Positions 17,750 through 27,083 of a DNA stretch of 64,000 nucleotides are shown piece by piece. The notes below the pieces were generated by a model. That model searched no databases and was not told where the DNA came from. It saw only the letters and a list, made by a program, of their open reading frames with translations. The translations under genes were made by a program, and so were the position numbers. This DNA is from Rhizobium sp. BK313 (GTDB lineage: Bacteria > Pseudomonadota > Alphaproteobacteria > Rhizobiales > Rhizobiaceae). How positions within the stretch are numbered: the stretch's first letter is position 1; every line of letters begins with the position of its first letter. Where the stretch lies: the NCBI RefSeq assembly GCF_014193655.1, contig NZ_JACHZQ010000006.1:248001-312000 (forward strand), given 5' to 3'.

Positions 17750-18026
17750 GTTTTTGGCCAAGCCTCGGGAGAGCTGCAGTAAGCACTCGACGAGGCGCAT
17801 GGAGGCGATCCCTGAAGATCGTGGGACGGCTGGATATGAGTCAATGAAAGGTTTAGAGCCCCAAACATATAGTCAATGGCAATTTTCCATGCTCGGGCCT
17901 ATTCGCAGACGAATGGGGCCTTGTCGATTTTTGCGGGGGAATGATTAATGACGGTCGAATCTAGGCCACACAATCAATCGAGGCACGACGTTGTGGAACC
18001 TCTGCAGCTACCAGTGTCCTTGATCA

Positions 18027-19283
18027 CTAGGATTTGAGACCCGATAAGACTTGGCCGGCAGCACGCAGCCCACTTTCCCAAGCGCCATGCGCAGTCGAGA
18101 AGTCGGATTGATGGGTCGCCTCTCCGGCGAAAAACAGCCGGTCGCCGATCGGTTGCGCCAGGATGGTGCGGGCACCGGCATGGCCGGGCAGCGCGTGGCT
18201 GTAGGAGCCACGAACCCAATCAGTGTGGCACCAGGACGAGGCCGCAAGCGGCCGCAGATGCCGGCGAATATTGTTTCCGATGAGCGACGACAGCTGGTCG
18301 AGCGCGAAGGAGAAGGCGTCGAGCAGGCCGGCCTGTTCGATGACGACGGCGCCCTTTCCGCCGAAGAAGCCTTCAACCACCGGGCGGCCGAGCGGCCTAA
18401 TGTAATAGCTGCCGGTCTCGTCATTCCGGGGGTCGCCGAGCAGATGGGTTTCCGGCTCGAGGCCATGATTGCCGTGCAGCTCCATGAACAGCTTGTCCGC
18501 GAGGCCGAGCGGCAGCTGGCCTGCGGCATGCAGGTGATCGTCGGCCTGCGGATCGAAGGCGATGGTGCCGCGGGCGAGGACATTGGTCGAGACAGTGACG
18601 ATCGCCGCACTAGCCGTGAGCGGGCCGCGATCAGTCTCCAGCCGAACACCCTCTCTGATCAGGGCGACCCGGCGAACCGGCGTCGACAGGCGGAGGGTCA
18701 CGTCAGGAACGGCAGCCCCAATCAGGCTCCCGTAACCTTCGTGCACCCGCCAGTTGGCATCGGTCGCGGCATTGTCATAGGCAAGGAAATCGGCGACCGA
18801 CAGTCGCTCCAGCGGCGCGCCGTTCAGATAGCCGCTGAGCGACTGGCAATAGGCATTCCATTTGCCATCGGGCTCCAGCGCGTCCGACGCCCTGTCGCTT
18901 TCGGGCGGATTGGTCCGCAAGCGGTTTTCAAGCGCGTCCCAAGCCGCGGCTGCAGCCGCTCGCTCATCCGGCGAGAAGCCGAGATTGCGCCATTGGTTCT
19001 GCCAGGCCGTCGCCCCGCGCTCGATCGTGAACCGCGCCTCGCGGCCGATGGCGACAAGGGGATTACGCTCGGCCGAATGCAGCCACCCGCAACCCATATC
19101 GAGCGGCATGCCGGAGAGTTCGATCGTCCAGGCGCGGCCGCCGACGCGGTTGCTGGCTTCGAGAATGACGACCGAGCGTCCGGCATCGGTGAGCTTTCGT
19201 GCCGCAGCAATGCCCGCCGCACCGGCGCCGATAACAGCCACATCGTAGTCCATCTTCACCGCTTTGCCCCCGCTTTCCGTCAT
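18027..19283 (-). CDS. Flavin-containing monoamine oxidase-like protein
   Basis: This 418-residue FAD-dependent amine oxidase has an N-terminal dinucleotide motif VIGAGAAGIAAARKL near residue 15, an adenine-ribose contact LEASNRVGGRAWT, and a C-terminal flavin motif LFFAGEATHQSDFSTAHGA near residue 385. The length suits bacterial monoamine or polyamine oxidases. No signal peptide is seen. The ATG at 19283 has AAGG close upstream; another ATG ten codons later (MDYDVAV) is equally possible. The gene is divergent from the antiporter with only 75 bases between. The substrate is not evident. Confidence 0.87.
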   Translation of the reverse strand: MTESGGKAVKMDYDVAVIGAGAAGIAAARKLTDAGRSVVILEASNRVGGRAWTIELSGMPLDMGCGWLHSAERNPLVAIGREARFTIERGATAWQNQWRNLGFSPDERAAAAAAWDALENRLRTNPPESDRASDALEPDGKWNAYCQSLSGYLNGAPLERLSVADFLAYDNAATDANWRVHEGYGSLIGAAVPDVTLRLSTPVRRVALIREGVRLETDRGPLTASAAIVTVSTNVLARGTIAFDPQADDHLHAAGQLPLGLADKLFMELHGNHGLEPETHLLGDPRNDETGSYYIRPLGRPVVEGFFGGKGAVVIEQAGLLDAFSFALDQLSSLIGNNIRRHLRPLAASSWCHTDWVRGSYSHALPGHAGARTILAQPIGDRLFFAGEATHQSDFSTAHGAWESGLRAAGQVLSGLKS

Positions 19284-19358
19284 CACCTTGATCGGCTTGA
19301 GTTTTACATGGGAGCTGCACCCGCTTCAATGCGCCCGAAAGCCTGCTACTATGCTGCC

Positions 19359-20900
19359 ATGACCTTCTTCGAAACCCTCGTTGCATTGTTGGCTGTCGCC
19401 ATCCTGCTGCTGCAGATCACGCGGCGCATGCACCTGCCCTATCCCGGTATACTGGCTGCCGCCGGCGTCGCGGTGGCGATGTTGCCTGGCGCGCCGACGA
19501 TCCCGATCGATCCGCCGACGGCGCTTGCTTTGTTCATCGCGCCCGTGCTTGTCGACTCGGCCTATGACTTTCCGGTGGGTGCTGCGCGGCGCATGCTGCT
19601 GCCGCTATTCTTCTATGCCATCGTTGCCGTTCTGGTCACGACAAGCGTGGTGGTTTCAATCAGCATTCTGACTGTCGGGCTTCCGCTTGTGGTGGCGGTC
19701 GCGCTTGGCGCCATCGTTGCGCCGCCCGATGCTGCCGCAGCCACCGCCGTTCTTTCCAATCTGCCGGTCGCCCGTCGTGTTGATGCGCTGCTGAAAGGCG
19801 AAAGCCTGTTCAATGATGCGACGGCCCTGCTGCTGTTCGGCGCCGCGCTCACCGTCCAGGCACGGGGCGGGCTCGACGGCGCAACCGCGCTTCAGATCGG
19901 GTTCGCAGCACCTGGAGGAATTCTCTTTGGTATCGTCTTCGGCTTCTTCGTCTCAAGGCTTCGGCCGGTGACCGAAAATACGGTCGGCGGCACCCTGTTT
20001 CAGTTCGTCTATGCCTTTGCGACCTGGCTGATCGCCGAGCATCTGCACCTCTCGGCCGTGCTGGCGACGGTTGCGAGCGCCATGACGATCGCCGCCCTTG
20101 CGACAGTCGATGATTCTCCACGCATGCGGGTGCATTCCTTCGCCGTCTGGACGACCGTCGTCTTCCTGCTGAACGTGATCGCCTTCCTGCTCATGGGCCT
20201 GCAGGCACGCCGCATCCTGGAAGCGATGTCCGCCGAGGAACTTGAGCGGGCGCTCGGTTTCGCCGCCATTGTGGTTGTCGGCGTCATCCTCGCACGCCTG
20301 GCAATGGCCTTCCTCCTTCATGCGATCGTGGTGTCGCGCCACCGCCGCGGCAAAATGCTGGCGCCGTTTACGAGTGGGGAGACCCTGCTGGTCGGCTGGT
20401 CCGGCATGCGCGGCCTCGTGACACTGGCTACCGCCTTCGCGTTGCCGGGGGAGTTTCCGGAGCGGGACCTCGTCGTCCTGACCGCCTTTGCGGTTGTGCT
20501 GGCAACCCTGGTCATTCAGGGCGCGACGCTTGCGCCGATGATCCACTTCCTCAAACTCGGGCGGCAAGCGGAAGTCCACGAGGAACTGGAGGCGGCCCGA
20601 CGCTCGCTCGCCGAAGCCGCGTTTCAGCGGCTGGAGAAGGAGGGTGGCGCTGAGGCTGAGGCGATCCGGACGATCTGCCGGGACCACTGGACCGAACCAT
20701 CAGATAGTGCCAAGACCGCGCCGCTCGCTCGTCGCCGAAACCTGACGATCGCAGCTGTTATCGCCCAGCGTCAGCGCCTCGAGGAACTCCGAGACGCAGA
20801 TCAGATTGGCCCGACGCAATATCTCGAACTGCAGGAAGACCTGGACTGGAAGCAGCTCTCGGTCGGTTCCGAAGAGGATCGGCGCATCACCGAGAGCTAG
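19359..20900 (+). CDS. Na+/H+ antiporter (CPA1 / NhaP type)
   Basis: This 513-residue inner-membrane cation/proton antiporter has about twelve hydrophobic segments in the first 410 residues and a charged cytoplasmic tail of about 100 residues. Family marks are GAIVAPPDAAAATAVL near residue 120, with the conserved Asp, and GESLFNDATALLLF near residue 147, with the conserved Asn-Asp pair. The ATG chosen directly precedes the first membrane segment (TFFETLVALLAVAIL). The frame stays open for over 430 codons upstream, but that part is antisense to the amine oxidase and is not real. It probably serves pH or sodium homeostasis. Confidence 0.88.
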   Translation: MTFFETLVALLAVAILLLQITRRMHLPYPGILAAAGVAVAMLPGAPTIPIDPPTALALFIAPVLVDSAYDFPVGAARRMLLPLFFYAIVAVLVTTSVVVSISILTVGLPLVVAVALGAIVAPPDAAAATAVLSNLPVARRVDALLKGESLFNDATALLLFGAALTVQARGGLDGATALQIGFAAPGGILFGIVFGFFVSRLRPVTENTVGGTLFQFVYAFATWLIAEHLHLSAVLATVASAMTIAALATVDDSPRMRVHSFAVWTTVVFLLNVIAFLLMGLQARRILEAMSAEELERALGFAAIVVVGVILARLAMAFLLHAIVVSRHRRGKMLAPFTSGETLLVGWSGMRGLVTLATAFALPGEFPERDLVVLTAFAVVLATLVIQGATLAPMIHFLKLGRQAEVHEELEAARRSLAEAAFQRLEKEGGAEAEAIRTICRDHWTEPSDSAKTAPLARRRNLTIAAVIAQRQRLEELRDADQIGPTQYLELQEDLDWKQLSVGSEEDRRITES

Positions 20901-21024
20901 GCAGCAGCGAACCGACCTTGCCGTATAGGCATGAACGGCAGGCGAAGTGCGGCGATCGATCGGATAGCTGGCGAAGTCGGCCCTTTCACGCCATCGCTAT
21001 CAATACCCCGTTCTTCTCAAGCCG

Positions 21025-21675
21025 CTAGTAAAGTGTCCTCTTGTATTCGTCTTCCAGATCGTCGTCCATTTTGCGCATCTCATCCTTATCGCTCGGCGCG
21101 CCGGTTGTTTCATCCAGAATGATCTTTATAAGTGACGGCATCTCGGTGCGACTCTGGAAATGATCCGGGCTCCACAGCTTAGAGCGCCGAAATGCCTTAG
21201 CGCAGTGCATGAAGACCTCACTCACTTTGACCACGATTGCGAGTTTAGGGGCGCGATCATTGACGCTCATGCTCTCCAGAAGGTCAGGGTCATTGACCAG
21301 AGTGGCGCGGCCATTCACGCGCAACGTATCGTCAAAACCTGGAATGATGAACAACAGGCCAACACTCGGATTGGCAAGAATATTGACGAGGGTATCGAGA
21401 CGGTTATTGCCGGGCCGGTCAGGTATCGCCAGCGTGCGCTCATCAAGAATTTTGACAAAGCCGACGGGATCACCGCGGGGACTTACATCCGCTTTGCCAT
21501 CCAGGTTCTGTGTGCCGATACATAGGAACGGCGAACGCTTGATAAACTGCTGTGCGTGTTTGCCGAGTGTATCCTGGCACTTCTGTATGGCCAGGGCATG
21601 TGTCGCCTCGAACAGACTTCGAAGGGATTGCTCATCTGTTATAGCGAACTCAGGATTAAGCTTGAACCCATTCAT
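21025..21675 (-). CDS. Pyridoxamine 5'-phosphate oxidase-family FMN-binding protein
   Basis: This 216-residue split-barrel flavin protein has the motif FLCIGTQNLDGKADVSPRGD near residue 54 and RPGNNRLDTLVNILANPSVG near residue 90. These are typical of the PPOX-related subgroup often annotated as MSMEG_1061-like, in which FMN is bound but the substrate is unknown. The C-terminal part (SKLWSPDHF) is also conserved in that group. The start was chosen at the ATG with AAGGTG upstream; a longer frame lacks a ribosome site. It lies alone, convergent with the antiporter gene. Confidence 0.82.
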   Translation of the reverse strand: MNGFKLNPEFAITDEQSLRSLFEATHALAIQKCQDTLGKHAQQFIKRSPFLCIGTQNLDGKADVSPRGDPVGFVKILDERTLAIPDRPGNNRLDTLVNILANPSVGLLFIIPGFDDTLRVNGRATLVNDPDLLESMSVNDRAPKLAIVVKVSEVFMHCAKAFRRSKLWSPDHFQSRTEMPSLIKIILDETTGAPSDKDEMRKMDDDLEDEYKRTLY

Positions 21676-22548
21676 TCTATCACCTTTCGAGGTTCTCTTT
21701 TTGGTTTGGTCAGCCTCAACTGAGTGGTCTGTTTTGAATGTCAGCGCATTGGGGGTCTCTGGTCCTCCTAGTCGGTGAACTTCGGCACTAAGGAGTGACA
21801 ATCATAGAAAGCGACATCAATATGATGTACGTACCTCATACCGGGTTGAATAGCGTAAATTTCGGTTGCAATCAAGCTCTCCTGAAATCGACCTTAGAGG
21901 CCCTCGTAAATCGCTTTATGCAGATGATAGGCAGGCGTTGCGTTTTCTTGTCCAGTGCGGAGTTACGCCCAACGCTGACAAGTTCCCGCAGTTGGCACAG
22001 GAATCCCGTCATTCTCCAGCCCCTTTAGATCCGAGGAAGCCGACCGCCCCGCCTCCTTCGAGGCGAAATGTGATATCGTTAGCCGCGACGACATCCGTGA
22101 ATTCGCGAGCAAGATGAACGCCCCCCAAACCGTGGAAGCGTTTATGTTGCCGGAAATGTTACATCCGCTCGATCGACACCCGAGCTAATCAACGCGCTGC
22201 GCCAAAGCGCCGTTTAAGCGGCAACCACTTTGGCGCCATCGGCACCCTCGATATCAGCCGCGAACGCCGTTTCGACGTCGCTGAATTATCCCGAGCGTAT
22301 CAGTTTGCCGGAAGGCAAATGCCAGAGTGTCGGCATGTCGCACGACATCGAGATCACCGACAGGTTCGGCCAATTTTTGTTCGCCGATCACGCCGCCGGG
22401 TAAGCCACCGAAGATGTGACTACTGCACAGAGATGCCGCACAGGAGCACGATCCGAGTAAGTGAGCACCGACACGCCGGATGCCGCCGGTCCGCCAGACC
22501 AATTCCGCTATGACGAATGAAAAAGGGCATGTACTTCATTCATTCTCT
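21676..22548. other. 873-base interval without a supported gene
   Basis: Short frames exist on both strands but none shows a family pattern or a good ribosome site. A plus-strand stretch near 22290-22390 reads like decayed coding DNA (SVGMSHDIEITDRFGQFLF in one frame, then a stop), but I cannot name a parent family. The upstream part holds the promoter region of the FMN-binding protein. Confidence 0.4.
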
Positions 22549-23442
22549 TTACAGGACATGTGCCTGCCGGACGAGCTCGGCCTTACGCCTTGAAGTCTCC
22601 AGTCCGAGCTCGATGAACTGGCGCGCGTGTTTGGCCAGCTCCACGTTGTCGTTCCAGAGATTGCGCCAAATAGCCGTTTTCAGGGATAGATCCTTGTCGA
22701 CGATGGCCGTCGAGAAGGATTCAAAGGTCACGTAGTCGTTCCAGCCGATCGCAACAAGCGCATCGAAAACGGCGGCGAAATCGATATTGCCGGTACCGAG
22801 GTAGCCACGATGGCTTTCGCCGATATGGACGTAGCCGATCTTGTCAGCTGCATGACGGATCGCCAGCCCGACATCGGCTTCCTCGATGTTCATGTGGAAC
22901 GTATCGAGATGGAGGAAGACGTTTGAGGCGCCGGTGTCCTTGATATAGGCCATGCCCTGTGCGGCGGTGTTCAGCAAGTTGCTCTCGAACCGGTTGACGA
23001 TTTCGAGATTGAGAGTGACGCCGGCGGCTTTTGCCCGGTCGGCGACCTTCGACAGCGTGGAAACGCTCGTGTCCCAGCTCTTCCTGGTCAACGCGTGCTC
23101 CTGCTTGCCATGCGCCGAGCTCAAAATGCCAGCGAGCTTCGTGCCGCCGAGATCGCGCACCAGCGCCACTGCGCGCTCGAGGATGTCTTGGCCGTTGGAA
23201 ACGACTGCCGGGTCGTCGCTGGAAACATCGCCCTCGGGCGGCAGTCCCATGCTGATCGCAACGTCGAGGCCGAGTTCCCGAATGCGCGAGGCAAGCCACG
23301 TCACATCCACCTGCTTCGGATCAAGGTAGGAGAATTCAATCAGCTTGAAGCCGAGTTCGTGCGATCTTGTGAGAGCCTTTTCCAGCTCGTTCTTCGACGA
23401 GCCGGCGCTCCAGACGAAGGAATGAACACCGATTTTGGACAT
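22549..23442 (-). CDS. Sugar phosphate isomerase/epimerase (xylose-isomerase-like TIM barrel)
   Basis: This 297-residue TIM-barrel enzyme of the AP_endonuc_2 family resembles D-psicose/D-tagatose 3-epimerases. Metal-site motifs are visible: Glu in LNLEIVNRFES near residue 150, Asp and His in LHLDTFHMNIEE near residue 183, His in VHIGESHRGYLG near residue 210 and Glu in VTFESF near residue 245. The ATG at 23442 has GGAAAG upstream and is preferred over a TTG 24 bases earlier. It is the last gene of the DeoR-led operon, separated from the binding-protein gene by a hairpin. It probably isomerises the imported sugar or ketose before phosphorylation; the exact sugar is not known. Confidence 0.85.
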   Translation of the reverse strand: MSKIGVHSFVWSAGSSKNELEKALTRSHELGFKLIEFSYLDPKQVDVTWLASRIRELGLDVAISMGLPPEGDVSSDDPAVVSNGQDILERAVALVRDLGGTKLAGILSSAHGKQEHALTRKSWDTSVSTLSKVADRAKAAGVTLNLEIVNRFESNLLNTAAQGMAYIKDTGASNVFLHLDTFHMNIEEADVGLAIRHAADKIGYVHIGESHRGYLGTGNIDFAAVFDALVAIGWNDYVTFESFSTAIVDKDLSLKTAIWRNLWNDNVELAKHARQFIELGLETSRRKAELVRQAHVL

Positions 23443-23473
23443 GGGACGCCGCTTTCCGATTGGCAATGAAAAT

Positions 23474-23508
23474 AGCGACCCGCCTGCACTGAGGCATTGC
23501 GGGTCGCT
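23474..23508 (-). terminator. Intercistronic hairpin after binding-protein gene
   Basis: AGCGACCCGC and GCGGGTCGCT form a perfect 10-base stem with a 15-base loop. It lies 12 bases beyond the binding-protein stop codon and before the epimerase gene. On the minus strand TATTTTC follows, so it may be a partial terminator. Confidence 0.65.
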
Positions 23509-23520
23509 CGGGAGGAAACA

Positions 23521-24459
23521 TTAGCGAGCTGCGGTCCAGCCCTTGTAATCCTTGATATTGTCGGCCGTAATCAGCTTCGGGTCGAGAAGGACAGTGTTTT
23601 CAGCCGGCTTCTTGCCGTTCAGCACGTCGACGGCCATCTTGAGCGCGTCGCCGGCCATGACATAGGGATCCTGCGAGGCGGACGCCTTGATCATCGAGTT
23701 GCCGCTGGCGAGCGACTTTTCGATGTCGGGCGCGCCGTCGACAGCCGTGATGAAGAACTCGTTGCGGTGCAGCTGCTTGGCGGCAAGCTCAGCACCGATG
23801 CCCGTCGGATCGTTGATTGCAAAGACGGCGTCGATCTTGTCGAAGCGCGTCAGCAAGCCCTGCATGACGGCGAGGCCGCCATCGCGCGAACCCTGGCCGT
23901 TCTGGTCGTCGGAGAGGATTTTTATGTCAGGGCTCTTCGACAGCACGTTCTTGCAACCCTGGACGCGGTCGAGGATCGAGGACGAAGCCGGGCCGTTAAT
24001 GATGACGACATCGCCCTTGCCCTTCAGCTGATCGACGATGTACTGGCACGCCTCCTCGCCCGCCTTGATGTTATTCGTCATGACGGTGACATCGGCGCCC
24101 GGCGCCGAAACGTCGAAGGCGGCGACGATCACACCCGCCGCCTGTGCCTTCTTGACGGCCGGCGCGATGGCCTTGGCGTCGACGGCGTTCAGCATGATGA
24201 TGTCAACGCCGGCGGCGATGAAGCTGTCGATCTGCGAAACCTGCTTATTGAGGTCGTAGTCGGCCGAAACCGAGGTGACCTGAACGTTCGGATTGATTTC
24301 CTTGGCGCGGTCCTCGATGCCCTTGATGGTTGCCACGAAGAACGGGTTGCCGAGCAGGCCGACCGAAATGCCGATCTTCTGAAGGTCCTTGGCCGCAGCC
24401 GGCATGGCGATGGCTGCCGCCAGAGCGGTGGCTGCGAGCAGTTTAGAGATCATACGCAT
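23521..24459 (-). CDS. Periplasmic sugar-binding protein of ABC transporter
   Basis: This 312-residue RbsB-class binding protein has a signal peptide ending near residue 23 (IAMPAAA-KD). Typical motifs are IIMLNAVDAKAIAPAVKKA near residue 78, VIVAAFDVSAPGAD near residue 100 and DAVFAINDPTGIGAELAAKQ near residue 205, the last being the conserved 'AxND' sugar-contact segment. The gene follows the permease and precedes the epimerase. The ribosome site AAGGAGG is strong, in line with high expression of binding proteins. The sugar is unknown. Confidence 0.92.
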   Translation of the reverse strand: MRMISKLLAATALAAAIAMPAAAKDLQKIGISVGLLGNPFFVATIKGIEDRAKEINPNVQVTSVSADYDLNKQVSQIDSFIAAGVDIIMLNAVDAKAIAPAVKKAQAAGVIVAAFDVSAPGADVTVMTNNIKAGEEACQYIVDQLKGKGDVVIINGPASSSILDRVQGCKNVLSKSPDIKILSDDQNGQGSRDGGLAVMQGLLTRFDKIDAVFAINDPTGIGAELAAKQLHRNEFFITAVDGAPDIEKSLASGNSMIKASASQDPYVMAGDALKMAVDVLNGKKPAENTVLLDPKLITADNIKDYKGWTAAR

Positions 24460-24523
24460 ATTTCCTCCTTATGGCGCTTCCTGCGCCCTGTTATCCGGTA
24501 ACCCCGGTCCCTCGAGCCGCGCT

Positions 24524-25507
24524 TCACGTGCGGCTAAGCCCTTTCAGCCGGTAGCGGTCGAGCGCCACGGCGACGATGATGACAAGCCCCTTGATGATGT
24601 ACTGCCAGATGTCGGAAACACCGACGAGGATGAGGCCGTTCGACAGAACGGCGATGATGAGAGCCCCAATCAGCGTTCCCCAGATCGAGCCGACGCCGCC
24701 GACGAAGCTGGTGCCCCCCAGGATGACGGCGGCGATCGCATCGAGCTCATAGGACTGGCCGAGTTGCAGGCCGTTGGCTGCGTAGAGACGCGCCGCCGAC
24801 ATGACCCCGCCGAGGCCGGAGAGAAGCCCGGACATGGAATAAACGAAGAGCAGCACGAGCGGCACTTTGATGCCGGTCAGACGCGCGGCTTCCACATTGC
24901 CGCCGACGGCATAGATCCAGGTGCCGAGCACGGTGCGCTTGAGGATCACCCAGGAGATCAGGATCGTCAGCAGCGCAATGATCGCCAGCCACGGCACGCC
25001 CAGAAAATTGCCATTGCCGATGAAGTCGAAGGGCAGATCCGGATTAAAAACAGTCGTGTCATTGCCGAGTAATCGGGCGATACCACGCATGGCGGTGAGC
25101 GAGCCGAGCGTCACGATGAAGGGCGGCAGCTTCAGAAAGGCGATGATCGAGCCGTTGACGACACCGCAGGCGAGGCCGACGGCAATCGCCGCCGGAATGC
25201 CCAGCAGGCCGATATCGGGCCAGAGCGAGACGATGACGCCGACCATTGCAGACGCCGCGAGAATCGAGCCGACGGAGAGATCGATGCCACCGGTGAGGAT
25301 CACGAAGGTCATGCCGGCCGCCAGCACCGTATTGATCGATGCCTGCTGCATGACGATCGACAGGTTATTGACGCTCAGGAAGCGGCCGCTGAGCAGATGA
25401 AAGCCGATCGCCAATATAATGAGGACGGGAAGCATGCCGAGGGCGGTCAATGTCGACCGCAGCTTCATCTTGTCCATTGCTGTCTGTTCGCTTTGCGTTG
25501 CGCTCAT
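24524..25507 (-). CDS. Ribose-type ABC transporter permease
   Basis: This 327-residue RbsC-like permease has about nine membrane segments. Key motifs are ILTGGIDLSVGSILAASAM near residue 70 and VILGGTSFVGGVGSIWGTL near residue 265. It begins 25 bases after the ATPase stop codon and its AGAGAG ribosome site is adequate. A small inverted repeat (AGCCGC-N9-GCGGCT, 24515-24535) covers its stop codon and could affect translation or mRNA stability before the binding-protein gene. It is the only permease in this operon. Confidence 0.92.
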   Translation of the reverse strand: MSATQSEQTAMDKMKLRSTLTALGMLPVLIILAIGFHLLSGRFLSVNNLSIVMQQASINTVLAAGMTFVILTGGIDLSVGSILAASAMVGVIVSLWPDIGLLGIPAAIAVGLACGVVNGSIIAFLKLPPFIVTLGSLTAMRGIARLLGNDTTVFNPDLPFDFIGNGNFLGVPWLAIIALLTILISWVILKRTVLGTWIYAVGGNVEAARLTGIKVPLVLLFVYSMSGLLSGLGGVMSAARLYAANGLQLGQSYELDAIAAVILGGTSFVGGVGSIWGTLIGALIIAVLSNGLILVGVSDIWQYIIKGLVIIVAVALDRYRLKGLSRT

Positions 25508-25532
25508 TTCAGGTTCTCTCTTTTATCGCGCT

Positions 25533-27083
25533 TTATGCGTCTCGCTTGGCGGGTCCGGTGGACAGGGCCATGATGGCTTCCTGGCCGATCGGCTGTTGTT
25601 CGGATCCGACGATTTCGCCGGCGATGCAGCCCTCACGCATGACCAGCACACGATCGGCGATACCGATGATCTCAGGCAGGTCGCTGGAGATGACGACGAT
25701 GGCGATGCCGCTCTGGGCAAGCTCGTCAATGATCCGGTAAATTTCCGACTTTGCGCCGACATCGACGCCGCGCGTCGGCTCGTCGAGGATGATTACCCTC
25801 GGCTTGGTTTCGAGTAGCCGGGCTAGCAGCACCTTCTGCTGGTTGCCGCCAGAGAGGGCTCCGACGTTGATCGATGTGCTTTTCGTGCGGATCGAAAGCG
25901 ATGAAACGGCGCTGTCCGCCCGCTTCTTAGCCTTGCCGAAATCAAGGAAACCGCCGGACCGCGCATCTTCGGAAATGACACCGATATTGATGTTCTCGTT
26001 GATCGACATATCGAGGAAGAGGCCGAGTCCCTTCCGGTCTTCCGTCAGGTAGGCAATGCCCGCGTCGAGCGCTCCCCGTGGTCCGTTCAGCGAAAGCTCG
26101 CGGCCATCGAGCAGGACGCTTCCCGAGGTCTTGTGATCCGCGCCATAGATCAGCCGGGCGAGCTCGGTGCGTCCCGAGCCGACCAGTCCGGCAATGCCCA
26201 GCACCTCGCCGGCGCAGGCGTCGAAGGAACAGTCATGCACGCGACGGCCGTCGCCGATGTTCTTGACCGCCAGCACCACCTTCCGGTCATGCCCGACAGC
26301 GCGATGCTCCTTCTTGTAGAAGGACGAAAGATCGCGGCCGACCATCATCGAAACGAGGCGCTCGGCGGAAAGCTCGCTGCGCTCAAGCGTTCCGACATAG
26401 GCGCTGTCACGCAGTACGCTGACGCGGTCGGCTAGCGCATAGATTTCTTCCATGCGGTGGCTGATATAGATGATCGCGATCCCCTGTGCCTTGAGGCTGG
26501 TGATCACTTCGAAGAGCTTTTCGGTTTCGCGGCTCGTGAGCGACGTCGTCGGCTCGTCCATGACGATGATGCGGGCGTCGGTAGTGAGCGCCCGGGCAAT
26601 TTCGACCATCTGGCGCTCTCCGAGCGACAGCGTCGATACCATCTGGCTCGGTGAGAAAGTGATGCCGAGACGTTTGAGGATCGGCTCCGCCCGCTTCCGG
26701 ATGTCGCCGCGATCGACGAAGCCCATGCGCGAGGGCTCCGTGCCCAGGAACATGTTCTGGGCAACTGTGAGGTTGGGCGCAAGCGACAGTTCCTGATAGA
26801 TGACGGCAATGCCATTAGCCTTTGCCTTGACGGGGTCGCCTGCGATTGCGGGGCGCCCGCTGACCAGGATACTGCCGCCGGGATCGGCGACATAGGCTCC
26901 CGACAGAACCTTCATCAAGGTCGATTTTCCCGCGCCATTCTCGCCCATCAGGGCATGAACTTCGCCCGGATAGACCGTGAGCGACACGTTCGTCAGGGCG
27001 CGGGTATTGCCGAAGGTCTTGCTGATGTTCTGCATTTCGAGAACAGGCGCGACACGTCGATCGGGTGCAGCAGCAGTGCTCAT
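25533..27083 (-). CDS. Sugar ABC transporter ATP-binding protein (RbsA type)
   Basis: This is a 516-residue double-ABC ATPase. Domain 1 has Walker A GENGAGKS near residue 50, signature LSLGERQMVEIARA and Walker B IVMDEPTTSL. Domain 2 has GLVGSGRTE in place of Walker A, signature LSGGNQQKVLLAR and Walker B IILDEPTRGVDVGAK. The start is ATG 27083, with AAGGAG upstream and a four-base overlap with the kinase stop; a longer frame upstream lies inside the kinase. It is third in the operon deoR, kinase, ATPase, permease, binding protein, epimerase. Confidence 0.93.
   Translation of the reverse strand: MSTAAAPDRRVAPVLEMQNISKTFGNTRALTNVSLTVYPGEVHALMGENGAGKSTLMKVLSGAYVADPGGSILVSGRPAIAGDPVKAKANGIAVIYQELSLAPNLTVAQNMFLGTEPSRMGFVDRGDIRKRAEPILKRLGITFSPSQMVSTLSLGERQMVEIARALTTDARIIVMDEPTTSLTSRETEKLFEVITSLKAQGIAIIYISHRMEEIYALADRVSVLRDSAYVGTLERSELSAERLVSMMVGRDLSSFYKKEHRAVGHDRKVVLAVKNIGDGRRVHDCSFDACAGEVLGIAGLVGSGRTELARLIYGADHKTSGSVLLDGRELSLNGPRGALDAGIAYLTEDRKGLGLFLDMSINENINIGVISEDARSGGFLDFGKAKKRADSAVSSLSIRTKSTSINVGALSGGNQQKVLLARLLETKPRVIILDEPTRGVDVGAKSEIYRIIDELAQSGIAIVVISSDLPEIIGIADRVLVMREGCIAGEIVGSEQQPIGQEAIMALSTGPAKRDA

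Noticed and set aside
18051..19358. The first 436 codons of a plus-strand frame that runs into the Na+/H+ antiporter
   Set aside because: This part is antisense to the flavin amine oxidase and has no family pattern; the antiporter begins at its own ATG at 19359.
21676..22548. A possible decayed gene with the segment SVGMSHDIEITDRFGQFLF
   Set aside because: One frame looks coding for about 45 codons but no family could be named and frames are interrupted, so it is noted only as an interval.
23497..24501. A 334-codon plus-strand frame
   Set aside because: It mirrors the sugar-binding-protein gene on the minus strand and has no domain pattern of its own.
24515..24535. Inverted repeat at the end of the permease gene as a fifth intercistronic hairpin
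   Set aside because: The stem is only six bases and overlaps the coding end, so it is weaker than the four hairpins reported and could be chance.
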